In this document: positions 63,721-64,000 of the stretch, piece after piece
Numbering within the stretch: position 1 is the first letter of the stretch
Layout: each line of letters begins with the position of its first letter
DNA from: Stackebrandtia albiflava
Lineage (GTDB): Bacteria > Actinomycetota > Actinomycetes > Mycobacteriales > Micromonosporaceae
Length of the DNA: 64,000 bases
Reading direction: 5' to 3'
Assembly (NCBI RefSeq): GCF_007994225.1
Contig: NZ_VLLL01000005.1
Span: 1,969,142 to 2,033,141, forward strand
Notes under the pieces: model-generated
Database searches by the model: none
What the model saw: the letters and a program-made list of their open reading frames with translations, nothing else
Told to the model about the DNA's origin: nothing
Position numbers and translations under genes: made by a program

Positions 63721-64000
63721 GTGTACATCGCCCTCGTCCCCGGCCGCTCCGGAGACGGCTGGTACCTGCGGCTCGACGGGGACGGGGAACCCGTCGGCAC
63801 CGCCCACCACACCGACGACCTCGCCGCCCGGATCCGGGAACGGGACCACCACGAGACCACGCCGCGCTGGGTGCTCGCCGAGACCCGCCGCGTCTACCCG
63901 CCACTGCTGGCCGCCGGCGCCAGGCTCGACCGCTGCCACGACGTCACCCTCGCCGAGGCGATCCTGCTCAGCGCCGAGGGGCACGCCGGGAGGCCACACC
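63721..64000 (+). CDS. Actinobacterial bifunctional 3'-5' exonuclease/DNA polymerase, N-terminus (cut by window)
   Basis: The first 93 residues (MYIALVPGRSGDGWYLRLDG, then the RWVLAETRRVYPPLLAAGARLDRCHD region and LTLAEAILL-like VTLAEAILLS) match actinobacterial bifunctional 3'-5' exonuclease/DNA polymerases of the PolA-like family. Typical length is about 550 aa, so most lies outside. GTG 63721 start; no clear ribosome site. Confidence 0.85.
   Translation, partial: MYIALVPGRSGDGWYLRLDGDGEPVGTAHHTDDLAARIRERDHHETTPRWVLAETRRVYPPLLAAGARLDRCHDVTLAEAILLSAEGHAGRPH

Overview
The window is very GC-rich, with strongly GC-biased third codon positions, frequent GTG starts, many 4-base start/stop overlaps (GTGA/ATGA) and strong hairpin terminators that mostly lack U-tracts. 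It also carries actinobacterial marker families (FBP treble-clef protein, AcnR, tandem Spo0M homologues, MSMEG_1061-type PPOX protein, LPXTG-type sorting signal). Together these indicate a chromosome segment of a filamentous actinomycete. Glycomycetaceae or a relative is a guess I cannot prove from sequence alone. I see no tRNA, rRNA, IS element, prophage or CRISPR array. About 60 protein genes cover almost all of the window.

Layout. 1-5.3 kb: a truncated DAACS symporter behind a Cys/Arg-containing leader peptide, a secreted protein, a sugar kinase divergent from a MurR/RpiR regulator, and a secreted GH16-like protein with a chitin-binding module. 5.3-7.9 kb: a TetR / membrane protein / PPOX operon divergent from a DHFR-like reductase, with a palindromic operator between. 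7.7-13.9 kb: the most interesting locus, a cobalamin-riboswitch-controlled operon. It encodes a sortase-type alpha/alpha-toroid surface protein, a membrane-anchored DUF4430 protein and a complete ECF transporter (T, fused A-A, S). The two surface proteins correspond to the two domains of animal intrinsic factor/transcobalamin. 14-19 kb: hypothetical proteins, DUF1801, an aldo/keto reductase with a MerR-type promoter, a small Cys peptide, an FBP protein and a VOC protein.

19-26 kb: aconitase, a MalY/PatB-type C-S lyase, and an unusual Hsp70-ATPase/TM/WD40 fusion. 26-39 kb: methyltransferase, MOSC protein, secreted M4 metalloprotease, nitrilase-NUDIX pair, an AcnR-like TetR regulator, a GNAT/DUF3037/HipA-like operon, VanZ, DEAD-box helicase, SRPBCC, lipoprotein and membrane proteins. 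39-46 kb: a CxxC membrane protein / histidine kinase / NarL regulator operon behind a perfect 20-bp palindrome, an ArsR-type regulator divergent from an MFS transporter, and a Ser/Thr kinase. 46-53 kb: FmdB zinc ribbon, NIPA-like transporter, GNAT, three tandem Spo0M paralogues, a spermidine-synthase-like methyltransferase and pirin.

53-64 kb: DinB, an arginine/ornithine-type permease with arginine deiminase, a DUF6624 lipoprotein, PolX, TetR-YvaD with a perfect autoregulatory palindrome, a second small Cys-rich peptide related to the one at 16.8 kb, a possibly frameshifted small membrane gene, LysE, a secreted subtilase, and the start of an actinobacterial exonuclease/DNA polymerase running off the end.

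Functionally, the genes form small local units: B12 scavenging, arginine fermentation/deimination, chitin/GlcNAc use, secreted proteolysis and stress or signalling modules. They do not form one large cluster.
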